A stretch of 64,000 nt of DNA, taken from the NCBI RefSeq assembly GCF_004803635.1, contig NZ_SSWX01000002.1, positions 1 to 64,000 on the forward strand, in the 5' to 3' direction. The position numbers and the translations under genes are program-made. The notes under the pieces are model-generated. The model was not told the origin of the DNA. It was given only the letters and a program-made list of their open reading frames with translations, and searched no databases. Positions 46,781-55,712 of the stretch are shown one piece after another; the stretch's first letter is position 1; every line of letters begins with the position of its first letter. This stretch comes from Lampropedia aestuarii (GTDB taxonomy: Bacteria > Pseudomonadota > Gammaproteobacteria > Burkholderiales > Burkholderiaceae_C).

Positions 46781-48526
46781 GTGAAACACCTCCTCATCCC
46801 CACCACATTGGCTGCCGCCTTGGCACTGGCTGGCTGCGCCAGCCTCGGCGGCGCCAGCAGTCCGGCACAATCGCCATTGGCTTACGCGCCAGTTGGCAGT
46901 GCTTTCGTATTTGGCAATTTGACTGCGCCGCCCAAAGAATATGCTGAGCTCAATGCCCGTTGGTACCAGCATATCAATACCGGCATTGTGCAAAGTTTGG
47001 AGCGTTTTGAGCAAATCAGTGCAGAAATCTTTCAAGACCCCAATGCACGCCAGCGCGCCAATGCTTTTGCCCAGGTTCTGAGTGAGCAACTGAGCCAACC
47101 AGAAGGCTTGGCCACGCTGGGGCTGAATGTGAATGCACGCGTGGCTTTGTATGAAGTCAATGCCTTGCCGGTCCTGCGCATGGAGCTGGACGACACAACG
47201 CGTTTCAACAACTTTATCAAAGCCGTAGAAACCAAAGCTGGCGAGCCATTTGCACGTTCCGAAGTCGATGGCCAAGCGTTCTGGCACTCCGCCTCTCCAG
47301 CCGATGCGGATGCGATGGTCAGTCCTCGCTTCGTCGTGGCCATCGTCGGCAAGCACCTGGTGTTGACCGCCGATAGCCAACACGCCGACACACCGCTGCT
47401 GGCCCAGCTGGGTGTGAAAAAACCAGCGCAATCGGTGGTCGATACGGGGGTTATCGAAGCCTTGAACACCCAGTACGGCTTCCAGCCCGGCATGGCTTCT
47501 GGCTACATCGACTTGCAGCGCGTGCTGACACTGGCCACCGATGCCGAGCAAACCCAGCCCTGGATTGCCGGTTTGCTGCATGACGCGGATGCGCCTTTGA
47601 GTGCCAGTTGCCAGTCCGAATTGGGCGCAATTGTCGCCAAGGCTCCACGCATTGTGGGTGGCGCAACGCAGTTGCTCCAACCTGACCTGAAGATCAATGT
47701 CATTTGGGAACTTGAGCCCAACCTGGCCAAAGACTGGAGCACACTGCCTGCGCCAGTGCAAGGCCTCGACAACCAAACCCGCGGCAATGTAGTATTTGGT
47801 GCTGGCGTCAACCTCAGCGCCACAGCCGCCTTTTTGCAAAAGCAAGCTGCAGCCATCGCGGCCCAACCCTACGAGTGTGAGCTGCTTGAGCCCCTCAATG
47901 CATTGGCAGCCGAGGCCAATTCGGGCATTGCCGCCTTGTATGCCGCCTCCAGCTGGGTGCAGGGCTTCCGCGCCCAATTCAGCACCATTGATCCGAAGAC
48001 CGAAGATGTGACTGGCAGCTTGCTGCTGGCGTCACCCAATCCAGTCGGCTTGGTCGGCATGGCACAAGGCTTCATGCCCGAACTGGGCAAACTGGGCTTG
48101 GTGGTGGGCGGCCCCGCCATGCCACTGGCGGTGTCTGAGAGCGCCCTATTCAGCGGCTGGGACCAGCCCGCCTGGGCCATTGTGGGCAAGAATTCCTTAG
48201 GTGTGGCCGTGGGCGCGAATGAAAAGGCCCAATTGGAGCAAGACATCCAGGCGCCGATGCCTGCAGTGCCGCCTCTGATGTATTTTGGCATCACTGGCCA
48301 AGCCTTTGCAGCGCTTATGAATACATACGAAGAGCATGAAGTGCCCCTAATCACGGACAGCCCATGGGAGCGGTGGTACAACTTTCTGGCCTGGCCAATA
48401 AGCGTCTCCTACAACGAACTCTACCAAGAAGTGGATTACATGGATGCACAGTGGCTTGCCACCGAACGCGGTCTTGAATTCCCGCAGACCACCGTGTTCA
48501 AGCCCCAGCCAGCCAAGGCAAAATAA
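46781..48526 (+). CDS. lipoprotein of unknown function, second of a tandem paralogous pair
   Basis: 581 residues from GTG 46781, which directly starts the signal peptide (VKHLLIPTTLAAALALAGCAS, lipobox LALAGC). Collinear with the preceding protein along its whole length: APVGSAFVFGNL matches APVNTAFAMGNF; SASCQSEL and YECELLEPLN keep the two Cys; ASPNPVGLVGMAQGFMPELG is nearly identical. The two therefore arose by tandem duplication. The weak ribosome binding site suggests low expression. Function unknown. Confidence 0.72.
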   Translation: MKHLLIPTTLAAALALAGCASLGGASSPAQSPLAYAPVGSAFVFGNLTAPPKEYAELNARWYQHINTGIVQSLERFEQISAEIFQDPNARQRANAFAQVLSEQLSQPEGLATLGLNVNARVALYEVNALPVLRMELDDTTRFNNFIKAVETKAGEPFARSEVDGQAFWHSASPADADAMVSPRFVVAIVGKHLVLTADSQHADTPLLAQLGVKKPAQSVVDTGVIEALNTQYGFQPGMASGYIDLQRVLTLATDAEQTQPWIAGLLHDADAPLSASCQSELGAIVAKAPRIVGGATQLLQPDLKINVIWELEPNLAKDWSTLPAPVQGLDNQTRGNVVFGAGVNLSATAAFLQKQAAAIAAQPYECELLEPLNALAAEANSGIAALYAASSWVQGFRAQFSTIDPKTEDVTGSLLLASPNPVGLVGMAQGFMPELGKLGLVVGGPAMPLAVSESALFSGWDQPAWAIVGKNSLGVAVGANEKAQLEQDIQAPMPAVPPLMYFGITGQAFAALMNTYEEHEVPLITDSPWERWYNFLAWPISVSYNELYQEVDYMDAQWLATERGLEFPQTTVFKPQPAKAK

Positions 48527-48566
48527 AGCGTGAAGCGGCGGTGCGCCAACACCGCCAAAACCAATT

Positions 48567-48603
48567 AAAAAGCCCACCGACAACCATTGTCAGTGGGCTT
48601 TTT
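48567..48603. terminator. bidirectional terminator between lipoprotein and RND genes
   Basis: AAAAAGCCCA (48567-48576) pairs with TGGGCTTTTT (48594-48603); the stem continues inward with one mismatch to a 3-base loop. It can stop both convergent units. Confidence 0.9.
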
Positions 48604-48667
48604 CTTGCCTGCGACAGCACGTTGCAATCAATGCTGCAGACGCCAATCGCCAAGCTAACAGAGGGTT

Positions 48668-51600
48668 TTAATGCGACAAGGCAGCTTCAGCCGATGGCTG
48701 CGCCACCTCTTTGGTACGCGGCCCAGGCACGCGCGCACGCGCAAACAGCAAATACACAGTGGGCACGACAAAAATGGTCAATAAGGTACCAATCGTCATG
48801 CCACCCACAATCACCCAACCGATTTGCACACGGCTCTCGGCACCAGCACCTGTGGCCAAGGCCAATGGCATAGCGCCCAGTACCATCGCACCTGTGGTCA
48901 TCAAAATCGGACGCAAACGCTGGCGCGCAGCCTCGACCACGGCTTGCACACGCTCTGTGCCTTGCTGGCGCATCTGGTTGGCAAACTCCACGATCAAAAT
49001 ACCGTGCTTGGTAATCAGGCCGACCAAAGTGATCAGGCCAATTTGCGAGTACACGTTCATCGTTCCGCCGCTCCATTTGAGCGCCAGCAAGGCCCCCGCC
49101 ATCGACATAGGCACCGACACCATGATCACGAGTGGGTCCACAAAACTCTCAAACTGCGCAGCCAACACCAAATAAATGAATACCAAAGCCAGCGCAAACA
49201 CCAAAGTCAGCGCGCCTTGCGAGCTGCGGTACTCCCTGGAGGTGCCGTTCAAGTCGGTGGCGTAACCCACTGGCAAAACCCGGGCGGCGACCTCGTCCAT
49301 GAAATCCAAGGCCTCACCCAGAGAATGGCCAGGATTGATACGCGCAGTCAAGGTCGCAGAACGCCGCTGGCCAAAGTGGTTGAGTTCGCGCGGACTGGCA
49401 GTTTCTGTCAACGTCACGACGGCCGACAGCGGCACCATGGCGCCAGAGCTTGAACGCAGATGGATTTGTTCAATGCTTTGCGGCGTCATGCGATCGCCAG
49501 CGGCCACCTGAACCATCACATCGTATTGCTCAGAACCTTTTTTATACCGCGTCACGACCCGGCTGCCGAGCATGGTCTCCAAGGTCCGTGCCACGGTCGA
49601 TGCGCTAACGCCCAGATCTGCGGCCCGCTCCCGGTCCACCTGAATGCGCAGCTCGGGCGTGTTCATGCGCAAATCCACATCAGGCCCGTCAATCGCCGGG
49701 TGGGTCGCCATCTCCTGCATGAATTCCTGCACCACCGCATACAGGTCTTCGTAACTTTCATTGGTCAAAATCACAAACTGCAAAGGCCGCGAATTCATGC
49801 CCATGCCCAGCGGCGGCGGGGTATTGAGAATGGTGTAGACGCCGGGAATATCACGCACCTCGCGGCCAATTTCACTCGACAAGTCATTCACACTGCGGCT
49901 GCGCTCAGCCCAGTCCACCGTGCGCAGCATGACATTGCCATTGACCACAGACGGGTAGCCAATGTTGGCAAACACCGTGTCGAACTCTGGGTACTTTTTG
50001 GCCAACTCTTCGGCTTGGCGTGCGTAGCTGTCGGTGTACTCCAGCGAAGCACCATCGGGCGCCGTCATGCGCAGCTGCAAGGTACCACGGTCCTCCATCG
50101 GCGCCAGCTCCGATGGAATGCGCGGATACAGCCAAACCAGCAGCACGCTGCAACCCAGCATCACCAGTAGTACCAAGCTGCGCGCTTGCAGCACGACTCC
50201 CCAGGCGCCACGCACCCTGGCCGTCAATGTCCAGCGCAATAAACGGGCGTAATTATCCGACAAGCCATTGAGCGAGCGCTCCATCAAGCGGTCAAAACGG
50301 TTCGGTTGTGGATTGTGCTTGAGCAATACCGAGCACAGCATCGGCGAGAGCGTCAGCGCCACCACCCCTGAAATCAGCACAGCACCTGCCAAAGCCAGCG
50401 CAAATTCGGCAAACAAGCGGCCGGTGCGCCCCGGAGTAAAGGCCAGCGGCGCATACACCGCAACCAAGGTCATGGTCATCGCAACAATCGCAAAACCGAT
50501 TTCTTTCGCTCCCACAATGGCTGCGGCAAACGGCTCCATGCCCTCCTCGATGTGGCGGTAGATGTTCTCGAGCATCACAATCGCATCATCAACGACCAAG
50601 CCAATCGCCAATACCATCGCCAACAAGGTCAGCGTATTGATGGTAAAGCCCGCCAACGACATCAAGGCAAAAGCACCAATCAAACTCACTGGAATCGTGA
50701 TGATCGGGATGATCGAGGCGCGCAGCGTACGCAAAAACACAAAAATCACCAACACCACCAACACCACCGCTTCGACAATGGTGGTGTAGACACTGGCAAT
50801 CGAGCGCTCAATGAACACCGAGCTGTCATTGGCAATCGAGACTTGCACATCTTCGGGCAATTCCTGGCGCAAAACCTCAAGTTGGGCGCGCACACCAGCC
50901 GAGACATCCAATGGGTTGGCGGTTGCCTGGCGCACGATGCCCATCGAGACTGAGTCGACGCCATTAAAACGCACACGGCTGCGCAAGTTGGCAGCGCCCT
51001 CTTCAATCCGCGCCACATCCTTCAGACGCACGGCATACCCTTGCACAGTCTTGATGACGATATTGGCAAACTGCTCAACGCTGGCCAGATCGGTCTGTGA
51101 GACTACATTGAATTCGCGTTGCGCCGACTCGATACGCCCGGCTGGCAGCTCCAGATTATTGGCGCGGATCGCGGCCTCTACCTCATCCACCGTCAGGCCG
51201 TAAGCGGCCAGGCGCTGGGGCTCGAGCCAAATGCGCATCGCATAGTCGCGCGAGCCGTAAATGGGCGTATCAGCCACGCCAGGCACGGTTTGCAAGCGGG
51301 GCTTGGCAATCCGGATCATCAAATCATTGATCTCCAACTGGTTGCGGCTGTCTGAACTGAACGCCAGCCAGAGCACAGGAAACGCATCAGCCTCGACCTT
51401 GGCAATGACCGGCTCGTCTATTTCGTCTGGCAGCCGGTTGCGCACGCGCGAGACGCGGTCGCGCACCTCAGCTGCGGCGGTATCGGGGTCTTTGGCCAAC
51501 AAAAACCGCACTGTGATCTGGGCCTGCTCGGCCCGGCTGATCGAGCTGATCACATCGACACTGTCAATGCCTGCAATCGAGTCCTCCAGGGGCTTGGCCA

Positions 51601-51787
51601 CCTGGGTCTCAATCACCTCAGCCGACGCACCCGCGTATTTGACCCGCACGGTCACCACAGGCTCGTCGATTTGTGGGTACTCACGCACCGTCAGGGTGTA
51701 AAAACTGACCATGCCAATCAGCACAATCAGCAGCGACAGCACAGTGGCAAAGACCGGGCGGCGAATCGAGGTTTCTGAGATTTGCAT
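48668..51787 (-). CDS. RND-family multidrug efflux permease (HAE-1/MdtB-like)
   Basis: 1039 residues with 12 membrane helices and two large periplasmic loops. Start ISETSIRRPVFATVLSLLIVLIGMVSF is typical. The proton-relay region GLVVDDAIVMLENIYRHIEEG in helix 4 has the Asp-Asp pair; the C-terminal half has GLITKHGILIVEFANQMR and RLRPILMTTGAMVLGAMPLALATGAG. Uses the proton gradient to pump hydrophobic compounds through a tripartite complex. Follows the adaptor gene (17-base gap); no outer membrane channel gene is next to it, so it probably shares a TolC-type partner encoded elsewhere. Confidence 0.94.
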   Translation of the reverse strand: MQISETSIRRPVFATVLSLLIVLIGMVSFYTLTVREYPQIDEPVVTVRVKYAGASAEVIETQVAKPLEDSIAGIDSVDVISSISRAEQAQITVRFLLAKDPDTAAAEVRDRVSRVRNRLPDEIDEPVIAKVEADAFPVLWLAFSSDSRNQLEINDLMIRIAKPRLQTVPGVADTPIYGSRDYAMRIWLEPQRLAAYGLTVDEVEAAIRANNLELPAGRIESAQREFNVVSQTDLASVEQFANIVIKTVQGYAVRLKDVARIEEGAANLRSRVRFNGVDSVSMGIVRQATANPLDVSAGVRAQLEVLRQELPEDVQVSIANDSSVFIERSIASVYTTIVEAVVLVVLVIFVFLRTLRASIIPIITIPVSLIGAFALMSLAGFTINTLTLLAMVLAIGLVVDDAIVMLENIYRHIEEGMEPFAAAIVGAKEIGFAIVAMTMTLVAVYAPLAFTPGRTGRLFAEFALALAGAVLISGVVALTLSPMLCSVLLKHNPQPNRFDRLMERSLNGLSDNYARLLRWTLTARVRGAWGVVLQARSLVLLVMLGCSVLLVWLYPRIPSELAPMEDRGTLQLRMTAPDGASLEYTDSYARQAEELAKKYPEFDTVFANIGYPSVVNGNVMLRTVDWAERSRSVNDLSSEIGREVRDIPGVYTILNTPPPLGMGMNSRPLQFVILTNESYEDLYAVVQEFMQEMATHPAIDGPDVDLRMNTPELRIQVDRERAADLGVSASTVARTLETMLGSRVVTRYKKGSEQYDVMVQVAAGDRMTPQSIEQIHLRSSSGAMVPLSAVVTLTETASPRELNHFGQRRSATLTARINPGHSLGEALDFMDEVAARVLPVGYATDLNGTSREYRSSQGALTLVFALALVFIYLVLAAQFESFVDPLVIMVSVPMSMAGALLALKWSGGTMNVYSQIGLITLVGLITKHGILIVEFANQMRQQGTERVQAVVEAARQRLRPILMTTGAMVLGAMPLALATGAGAESRVQIGWVIVGGMTIGTLLTIFVVPTVYLLFARARVPGPRTKEVAQPSAEAALSH

Positions 51788-51804
51788 CGCGACTGCTCCG
51801 GGCT

Positions 51805-53127
51805 TTAAGGCCGCACGCCAGCAGCCAAGGCCTGCGGATGGGCAGCTGCGCCAGTGACATCCTCTGGCTCGACAATGGGTACGGCCTTGGGTTGCTCCAG
51901 GCCTTCTACCGTCTCATCCGCAGCTTCTGCACCGATGGGTTTTAGCGGCGTTGCATCCTGCGGGTTACTCCATGCCAGCAATGCGCGCTGGTCAGAGCGG
52001 TTGATGCGGTGCTGGCCAGCGGTCATGATGACATCTCCGGCCTCCAAACCTGAGCGTATTTCCACCAAACCCGGCTCGCGCAAGCCCAGCTCAACCGGCA
52101 CACGCTCACTGCGGTAGAGCGCATTGTCGGGCAGCTCGGAGGGGTCCTTGCCGGCATCGGCTTCTTGCCAGGGCGTCAGGCGAATCACGGCAGCGCCCTT
52201 GGCATCGACCAGCAAGGCCTGCTCGGGCACCATCACAGCGTGGTTGCGTTCTGCCAATATCAAATTGACGCGGGCAAACATGCCTGGGCGCAGGCGTTGC
52301 TCGGTATTGGGCAGGCTGGCGCGCAAGGCAATCGAGCGGCCTTGCGCATCAATCAACGGATCGATTGCGATGACTGTTGCGGCAAAGCGCTCTTGCGGCC
52401 AGGCATCAAACTCCAATTCAATGGTTTGGCCAGTCTGCACGGCCGAGCTCAAGCGCTCAGGCAGTCTGAAGTCGACATAGAGCACCTGCAAATCCTGCAG
52501 TTGAACCAAAGGATCACCTTCGCGCAAGTAATCGCCCAGATTCACATTGCCAATCCCTGCGGTCGCATTGAATGGCGCAATAATGCGCAGCCGCTGCAGT
52601 TGGGTTTGCGCCAGCGCGCGGCGCGCTTGTGTGACTTTCAAATTGGCCGCCGACTCATCCAAGGCGGCTTTGCTGATAAAGCCCTTACCCACCAATTCCC
52701 GGCTGCGCTCGAACTGCGCTTGTGCCAGTGCCAGCTCAGCTTCGACTTGCGCAAGCTGGGCGCGCTCGAGCTGGTCATCGAGTTGCAGCAAGACCTGGCC
52801 TTTACGCACGTGCTGGCCGTCTTTGAAGTTCAGCGCAGTAACGCGGCCACTGGCCTCTGGCCGCAGAGTCGTGCTTTGTCTGGACAGCAGATTGCCTACG
52901 GCCTGCACGCTATCGCGCACGGTTTGCGCGCGCGCGCGTGACACCTCAATCAATGCCGGCGGCGGCTGTGCGCTGTCGGCTGAAGCGGAACCCGCAGGCG
53001 CTGTGCCTGCTGCCGCTGCGGGCTTGGGCGCTAGAAATACGTTGCTGCGGTGTTGCTGTAGCCACCAAGCGCCCGCCACGGTGGCCGCGATTACGCCTAG
53101 CAAAAAGACCTTGGTTGCTGCTCGCAT
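51805..53127 (-). CDS. RND efflux periplasmic adaptor subunit (membrane fusion protein)
   Basis: 440 residues. N-terminal membrane helix (about 5-25). The HlyD/AcrA order is present: barrel-sandwich half (RVTALNFKDGQHVRKGQVLLQLDD), a short helical hairpin (ERAQLAQVEAELALAQAQFERSRELVGKGFIS and following), the second sandwich half (RIIAPFNATAGIGNVNLGDYLREGDPLVQL), then beta-barrel and membrane-proximal domains (PGMFARVNLIL, VPEQALLVD). Links the inner membrane pump to the outer channel. Confidence 0.93.
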   Translation of the reverse strand: MRAATKVFLLGVIAATVAGAWWLQQHRSNVFLAPKPAAAAGTAPAGSASADSAQPPPALIEVSRARAQTVRDSVQAVGNLLSRQSTTLRPEASGRVTALNFKDGQHVRKGQVLLQLDDQLERAQLAQVEAELALAQAQFERSRELVGKGFISKAALDESAANLKVTQARRALAQTQLQRLRIIAPFNATAGIGNVNLGDYLREGDPLVQLQDLQVLYVDFRLPERLSSAVQTGQTIELEFDAWPQERFAATVIAIDPLIDAQGRSIALRASLPNTEQRLRPGMFARVNLILAERNHAVMVPEQALLVDAKGAAVIRLTPWQEADAGKDPSELPDNALYRSERVPVELGLREPGLVEIRSGLEAGDVIMTAGQHRINRSDQRALLAWSNPQDATPLKPIGAEAADETVEGLEQPKAVPIVEPEDVTGAAAHPQALAAGVRP

Positions 53128-53413
53128 GACTTACCCTTACCCATTCATCCGTATAAAACATGTCCAGTCCGTACGTGTCTGACAAGCCCAATCAGCATGG
53201 CTGCTCAGGCTTTCAGGTCAAACCGGCTCAACCAATGCAATACATTCAAGCAGGGCCTGCAGCGACAGACGGAAACACCACACCTTAGTGATTTTCCGTG
53301 GCAGAGATAAGAAATTATTAAAGGTTTACCTAATATTTACGCAATTTGATGATTAAAGCCAATAATTAGTCAATTTTTTGCAAATTCGGGCCACACCGTT
53401 GGCCCATCCGACC

Positions 53414-54385
53414 TTAATCACCAGTCGGCAATTCTGGGCCGACACGCTCAGGTGCCCACAGCCAAGTGCCTCGCCCGCTGGCCTTGGCGGCATACAAAGC
53501 CTGATCTGCGCGGTGAAACAGCGAATCCCAGTCAAGCGCTTGCTCAGGAAATTGGCACACGCCCATGCAAGCCTGAATATGCAACACCTCGCCTTCAATC
53601 TGAATCGCACGGTGCAGATTGTGCGCAATGCGTGCGCAAACGGTTGCCACGGTTTCCGCATTACCGGGGCGGCGCAGCATCACCACAAACTCATCGCCCC
53701 CCAGGCGGCAGACCAAATCACGGTCGCGCACGGTTTTTGTCAAACGCTCGCCCAGTCGGCGCAACAAGGCGTCGCCAGCCGTGTGCCCCAAGCGGTCATT
53801 GATTGGCTTGAAGCCATCCAGATCAATCAAGACCAAGGCCACAGAATGCTTTTCAGGCCAAATCTCGCGCTCCCACCACTCTTTGAGCGCTCGGCGATTG
53901 GCCAAGCCTGTCAGCGGGTCCTTGTACGCATATTCACGCAATAGTTGGTGGTTTTGGCGAATCGAGGTGATGTCCATGTAAGTCATGACCAACAATTGCT
54001 GGTCATGCAGCACCTTGCCATTTTGCAAAATGGTTTTGAACTCGTCCTCGCCGCTCCAAATATCCAGCTCTCTGCCAGGCAGCGCCGTACACCGCTGGCC
54101 GACCTGCGCGGCCGCATCCACCCAGGTTTGCCGCAGTTGCTCTCGCTGCACGTCAAAACGCATCGTCTCTTCCAACAACTGGTCAAGACTGGTAAACCTG
54201 CCCTTTGGGTAGCCAAAGATCTGATCAAACGCAGGATTGCTAAACAGCACTTGCCCCTCTGGCAACTGCACCCACAGCACCCCAATGGGCATGGCGCACA
54301 TGACCTGCTCAAGATGGGGCAGCACGTACTTCAGCGGCAAAGACATGCTGGCGGCAGAGTCAGTCTCTGAGGAAATTACCGTCAT
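53414..54385 (-). CDS. PAS-GGDEF diguanylate cyclase
   Basis: 323 residues from ATG 54385, chosen for the GGGGGAAC ribosome binding site just upstream. A PAS domain (about 20-140: MCAMPIGVLWVQLPEGQVLFSNPAFDQIFGY) leads by a short coiled helix (DITSIRQNHQLLREYAYKDPLTGLANRRAL) into a GGDEF domain. Active site RLGGDEF is intact; the inhibitory I-site RDRD lies five residues before it, so product feedback is likely. It makes c-di-GMP from GTP. No membrane segment, so the PAS senses a cytoplasmic signal. Confidence 0.92.
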   Translation of the reverse strand: MTVISSETDSAASMSLPLKYVLPHLEQVMCAMPIGVLWVQLPEGQVLFSNPAFDQIFGYPKGRFTSLDQLLEETMRFDVQREQLRQTWVDAAAQVGQRCTALPGRELDIWSGEDEFKTILQNGKVLHDQQLLVMTYMDITSIRQNHQLLREYAYKDPLTGLANRRALKEWWEREIWPEKHSVALVLIDLDGFKPINDRLGHTAGDALLRRLGERLTKTVRDRDLVCRLGGDEFVVMLRRPGNAETVATVCARIAHNLHRAIQIEGEVLHIQACMGVCQFPEQALDWDSLFHRADQALYAAKASGRGTWLWAPERVGPELPTGD

Positions 54386-54790
54386 ATAGATTGTTCCCCC
54401 AGTAACAACACAAACGCATAACTTCCGACGAAAGTCAGGCACCACTTGCAACCACAACGCTTGCTCATTGCAAGAGAGGTCAGAAAGTCCCTCGCAAACC
54501 GATGCCAGACAAGCAGGTTTGAAGTGCAATTTTTTTGCGTAAAAAATCGCGATTAATCATTCCACTTGCATTTGCTTCTCGTCGCCTCAGCCAAGGCCTC
54601 AACGTCATCCATCTGCTCGTTTTTTAAGCGATTAAATAAAAGAGGCGAAGCATAGTCGATACGTATTTCAAATGCAAGTACTTGTTATTTGAATCTAATT
54701 CTGTTTCAGCCAAAAACAACCTGGCGATGCTCTCAGCGCCTGTTCAACATCTGCGCGGTGGTGATGAACAGGCTTTAATGCCAGCGTTGC
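54386..54790. other. intergenic region between rlmB and the diguanylate cyclase gene
   Basis: 405 bases, AT-rich in the middle, with no supportable gene. A separated inverted pair ACTTGCATTT (54564-54573) and AAATGCAAGT (54670-54679) is present, and a short repeat-family copy lies at 54735-54778. The cyclase promoter should be here. Confidence 0.4.
54735..54778. repeat. minimal copy of the MITE-like repeat
   Basis: GCCTGTTCA (54738-54746) and TGAACAGGC (54765-54773) form a perfect 9-bp inverted pair separated by 18 bases (ACATCTGCGCGG and following). Only the ends of the family are kept. It lies 13 bases beyond the rlmB stop codon and may form a terminator-like hairpin. Confidence 0.65.
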
Positions 54791-55531
54791 TTAACCCGCA
54801 ATGCGCTGGCGCAAGGCCTCATACAGACACACGCCACTGGCGACCGAGACGTTCAAGCTCTCAACAGCCCCCATCATCGGAATATTGACCAACTCGTCAC
54901 AGGTCTTTTTGGTCAATTGGCGCATGCCCGGTCCTTCAGCGCCCAACACCAGCGCTGTGGGTGTGGTCAGATTGACTTGGTAGACCGTCTTAGGCGCATC
55001 TTCGCTGGTACCAATGACCCAGATATTGCGCTCTTTGAGCTCGCCCAAAGTGCGCGCCAAATTGGTCACCATGAAATAAGGCACGGTCTCGGCCGCGCCA
55101 CTGGCGACCTTGGCCACCGTTGCATTGATGCCAGCCGCATGGTCCTTGGGCGCAATCACCGCATGGGCACCAGCGCCATCGGCCACACGCAAACAAGCCC
55201 CTAAATTGTGCGGATCGGTCACGCCATCGAGCACCAGTAGCAACGGAGGCACGCTCAGGCCATCGAGCAAATCGTCCAGGCTGCGCGCCACTGCCAGCTC
55301 TTTGACACGGGCGGCAACACCTTGGTGACCGTGGCTGCCGGCCAACTTCGCAATGCGGGTGCTATCGGCCTCAATCAGACGCACCTCAGCCTCTTTGGCA
55401 CGCATCAGAAACTGTTTCATACGGGCATCACGGCGTCCCGAGTCAAACAACACTTCGATCACGGAGTCGGGCGCGGTCTTGATTCGCACGGAGACGGCAT
55501 GGAAGCCGAATAAAACTTTGTTTTCAGACAT
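54791..55531 (-). CDS. rlmB: 23S rRNA (guanosine(2251)-2'-O)-methyltransferase
   Basis: 246 residues, SpoU/TrmH family with a trefoil knot. N-terminal substrate-binding domain (VLFGFHAVSVRIK, ESDSTRIAKL-like LIEADSTRIAKLAG) and catalytic domain with motif 1 VLDGVTDPHNLGACLRVADGAGAHAVI (Asn-Arg), motif 2 VLGAEGPGMRQLT and motif 3 IPMMGAVESLNVSVASGVCLYEA. Uses SAM to methylate G2251 in the peptidyl transferase P-loop of 23S rRNA. The length is normal. Confidence 0.95.
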   Translation of the reverse strand: MSENKVLFGFHAVSVRIKTAPDSVIEVLFDSGRRDARMKQFLMRAKEAEVRLIEADSTRIAKLAGSHGHQGVAARVKELAVARSLDDLLDGLSVPPLLLVLDGVTDPHNLGACLRVADGAGAHAVIAPKDHAAGINATVAKVASGAAETVPYFMVTNLARTLGELKERNIWVIGTSEDAPKTVYQVNLTTPTALVLGAEGPGMRQLTKKTCDELVNIPMMGAVESLNVSVASGVCLYEALRQRIAG

Positions 55532-55586
55532 AAATCAACCAGAGAGGGAGATGGCGGGCAGGCGATGCCTGCGGCGCCGAGCAATC

Positions 55587-55622
55587 AAAAAGAAAAAACA
55601 AGCCCCGCACAACGGCGCTTGT
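55587..55622 (-). terminator. terminator of recQ
   Basis: On the minus strand ACAAGC (55622-55617) pairs with GCTTGT (55603-55598) with an inner CCG/CGG, a single mismatch, and a T run TTTTTTCTTTTTG to about 55587. It lies about 90 bases after the recQ stop. Confidence 0.55.
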
Positions 55623-55660
55623 AGGAACTGGGCGTGGACAAGGCAGGCACTATAGACGCA

Positions 55661-55693
55661 AGCGCCTGTTCAATGGGCCTGTTGACAATTTTT
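55661..55693. repeat. degenerate half copy of the MITE-like repeat
   Basis: GCGCCTGTTCAATGGGCCTGT (split as GCGCCTGTTCAA at 55662-55673 and GGCCTGTTGACAATT at 55678-55692) keeps two partial ends in direct order. Weak, listed for the family count. Confidence 0.35.
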
Positions 55694-55712
55694 CAGCGAA
55701 ACAAGCATAGCA

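Noticed and set aside
46727-47977. Minus-strand open frame of 416 codons
   Set aside because: Antisense to the second lipoprotein gene, which has a signal peptide and a paralogue next to it; no recognisable motifs on the minus strand.
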